64,000 bases of DNA from Phragmites australis (Eukaryota > Streptophyta > Magnoliopsida > Poales > Poaceae). The notes below the pieces were generated by a model. That model saw only the letters and a list, made by a program, of their open reading frames with translations. It did not search any database and was not told the origin of the DNA. The number at the start of each line of letters is the position of its first letter. Position 1 is the first letter of the stretch. The stretch covers positions 38,163,001 to 38,227,000 of the forward strand of contig NC_084921.1 of the NCBI RefSeq assembly GCF_958298935.1, given 5' to 3'. The position numbers were made by a program, and so were the translations under genes. Shown in pieces: positions 62,170-64,000 of the stretch.

Positions 62170-63700
62170 CTTTAATCTTGCCAAGTCCTTTTTGAGCTTT
62201 TCGACTTTTGCTTAAGCTCATCATTTTCTTGCGTAATGAGTTTATTAGATAGTTCTACAAGAACATTCTCAACACATATCTCATTGCAAAGTGATGAGCT
62301 AGATAGATCAATTAAATCATCACAAGAAGTGCAATCATCTATCTTAGTATTGAAATTAAATAGAGAGGTAGATTGTTTCAAATGGGTCTTAGATTGAGAT
62401 TCAATGCACTCAAATTTTGCCTTAAGCTCATAATGATTCTTTGTTTAGTAAATTGAATTTGCTCAATAATTGCTCATAATTAAAAACAAAGGTAACGTGA
62501 ATGTCATTCAGTACATTGAATTTCTTAAATTCCTTAGATCATTTCTTAAGGGTCCTTTGTTGCTTATTGATCAAATTAAGTAGTTCATCATTGAAGGGAG
62601 AATCCTTATCGAATTAATCATCACTTACATCGCTATTCATACCTTTGACCATAAGGCATCTTATTGAGCATCTCTTGGAAGAATGGGTGGCGAAGCTCTC
62701 ATCACTGAGTTTGAATCTTCATCTTCACTCACCTATCTTCTCATGCTTGCAAATGCTTTGGCTCTTCCCTTTGTCTCCCTCTTGCTCTTAGTCTTCTTCT
62801 CCTTCTTGCTGTGATCATTGTTTTGACCAAGTCTTTCATAGAGATTCGATGATCAATCATGGCATTGATCTTCTTGATGTTTTTCTCCACTTGAGAGATA
62901 AGCTTAACGATTCTGAGATCTATTTCTTTATCATTTGATATGCTCATCATCTTCATTGCTCTCTTCATCTTTATCTTTTATCTCAATTATTTTCGCTTAA
63001 GCTTGACTCTTGCTCTTGCCTCCTCATCTTCGCCTTCATGTGTGGGTATGGTGCTTTGTTACTTGTGAGAGCAAAGTTCTTGGCGTCGGATGAGGAAGGG
63101 GCTTCCACCCCCATGTTCATAATTATCTCATAGTCGGTGATCTTGCCGAGCACTTGATTTGAAATCATCTTCTTGATGTCGTTGTTTTCGTAGATGATGG
63201 AGACTATCAACTTGTACTTTAAAAGAAGAGCTTAAAGTATTCTTCTCACACTTAATCATTGCCAATTGGCGTCAAACCTAACACATTTGTCTTATTGACA
63301 AGAATATTCAAACGTGAGTACACGTCATTAGTACTTTCATAGGCAAATTATTTGATAATAGCTTAGTAACAAACACATGATATTACTCATTGCGCATATC
63401 CTTTGTGTCTTCATGTATTTCAATGAGACTAGTCCAAATATCATGTGCATTGGTGAGAGGATAAATAGGATTAAATGTATCAACATTTAAAGATGATAAA
63501 ATGATACTCTTCGCCAATACATCTAATTGTCTCTCCTTGTTGGTGATGCGAGATCTCATTCCTTCCTCGGTAACTCTCCAAACATCTAAGCCTTTAGCTT
63601 ACAAATAACAAGACATTATAATTTTCCAACGGGGAAAATTAGTGCTGTCAAAATGTGGAGCACTATAGGTATGCATCCCAACCCCAACCGTCACAACTCT
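62170..63700 (-). pseudogene. Copia-type gag remnant
   Basis: On the minus strand the frame begins MHTYSAPHFDSTNFPRWK near 63680 and is stopped soon after. It resumes as GLDVWRVTEEGMRSRITNKE and TFNPIYPLTNAHDIWTSLIE. It continues in pieces through 63210-62983 and 62968-62741 to a coiled-coil-like segment, NEICVENVLVELSNKL, at 62381-62172. The order matches gag proteins of plant copia elements. Multiple stops; no function expected. Confidence 0.7.
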
Positions 63701-63729
63701 AGGATGTTAAGTTTATCAAGACCATGAGA

Positions 63730-63742
63730 CTCTGATACCAAT
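63730..63742 (-). other. Primer binding site of the gag-only element
   Basis: The minus strand reads TTGGTATCAGAGT, one base short of the perfect TGGTATCAGAGC complement of the initiator tRNA-Met 3' end. It directly abuts the LTR end CACA. Confidence 0.85.
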
Positions 63743-64000
63743 TGTGAGGAACGGTGACGTCCTAAGAGAGGGTGAATTAGGACACTTAGAAACTAAAACT
63801 TATTAGCTCCAAAAATTTCATAAGATAAACTTATATCAATTTCTATCTAAATGTGCTATAGGTTTATCTAGTGTCTCTACTCTACCGCTTAAAAGGATTA
63901 CAACTTACTCTAGTAAGGTAAATTACAAGTATGTAAATACAAAAATGTAAATAAGATAGAGAGACAAACTCGACCCTAAGGGATTTTTATCCCGTGGTAT
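63743..64000 (-). repeat. 5' LTR of the gag-only element, partial
   Basis: Starts TGTGAGGAACGGTGACG on the plus strand and continues to the end of the window. It matches 59148 to about 59400, including TTTTTATCCCG near both 59390 and 63985. Confidence 0.8.

Larger units (their letters stand above)
59148..64000 (-). mobile_element. Copia-type LTR element with gag only, running off the window
   Basis: Read leftwards from the window end: an LTR (from beyond 64000 to 63743), an initiator-Met-type primer site (63742-63730), gag remnants (about 63700-62170), unassigned sequence, a purine tract (60880-60866), and the second LTR (60862 to about 59148). The interior is only about 2.9 kb and has no protease, integrase or RT that I can find, so the element is non-autonomous or internally deleted. 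The two LTRs share long matches (ATGTGCTATAGGTTTATCTA, TCTACTCTACCG) with clear divergence. Confidence 0.75.

Overview
The window is nuclear DNA from a grass (Poaceae). The evidence is short GC-rich first exons, GT-AG introns, Stowaway, CACTA, RTE, L1, Ty1/copia and Ty3/gypsy remnants with grass-type signatures, and five recognisable plant genes. I see no bacterial, plastid or mitochondrial genes, no tRNA or rRNA, and no CRISPR array. Much of the window is transposon-derived or unrecognised sequence, and the genes sit as islands in it.

Layout. 1-1349 (-): 5' exons of an E2F dimerisation-partner (DP) transcription factor, cut by the window edge. 3168-14322 (+): a Tat-lineage Ty3/gypsy retrotransposon with a 5' LTR, gag-protease, RT, two RNase H domains, integrase and an antisense spliced ORF. 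Its 3' LTR is missing and it ends in a displaced copy of its own gag. 14323-16376: unclassified AT-rich repeat. 16450-17091 (-): a three-exon heavy-metal-associated isoprenylated protein (HIPP). 17092-19785: mostly unassigned, with one MITE candidate. 19786-24040 (-): a collapsed chromovirus-type gypsy element. 24533-29107 (+): phase-compatible exons of an unrecognised gene that lacks its 5' part and has one exon scrambled by inversion. 31630-32015: L1 tail. 35435-36430: end of a CACTA transposon.

37680-41923 (+): a two-exon secreted-type aspartic protease. 42567-44772 (+): a four-exon nitrobindin-like heme protein with a Stowaway MITE in intron 2. 45239-46766: a possible orphan promoter and first exons, split by an RTE LINE. 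46944-47687: a nearly perfect rearranged inverted duplication that overlaps the start of the next element. 47653-55350 (+): a very decayed Ty1/copia element with both LTRs. 55893-58434 (-): a complete five-exon ribosomal protein eL43 (L37a) gene with a classic telo-box and site II promoter. 59148-64000 (-): a gag-only copia-type element with tandem repeats in its LTR, running off the window.

The host genes are functionally unrelated (cell-cycle transcription, metal or effector-type HMA protein, proteolysis, heme/NO chemistry, translation) and do not form a pathway. I do not see a new multi-gene system. The most unusual features are structural. Two rearrangements share the layout X-Y'...X'-Y, the pattern expected of staggered-break inversions. 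The Tat element carries a displaced gag copy exactly 8300 bp away, and an antisense intron-containing ORF.
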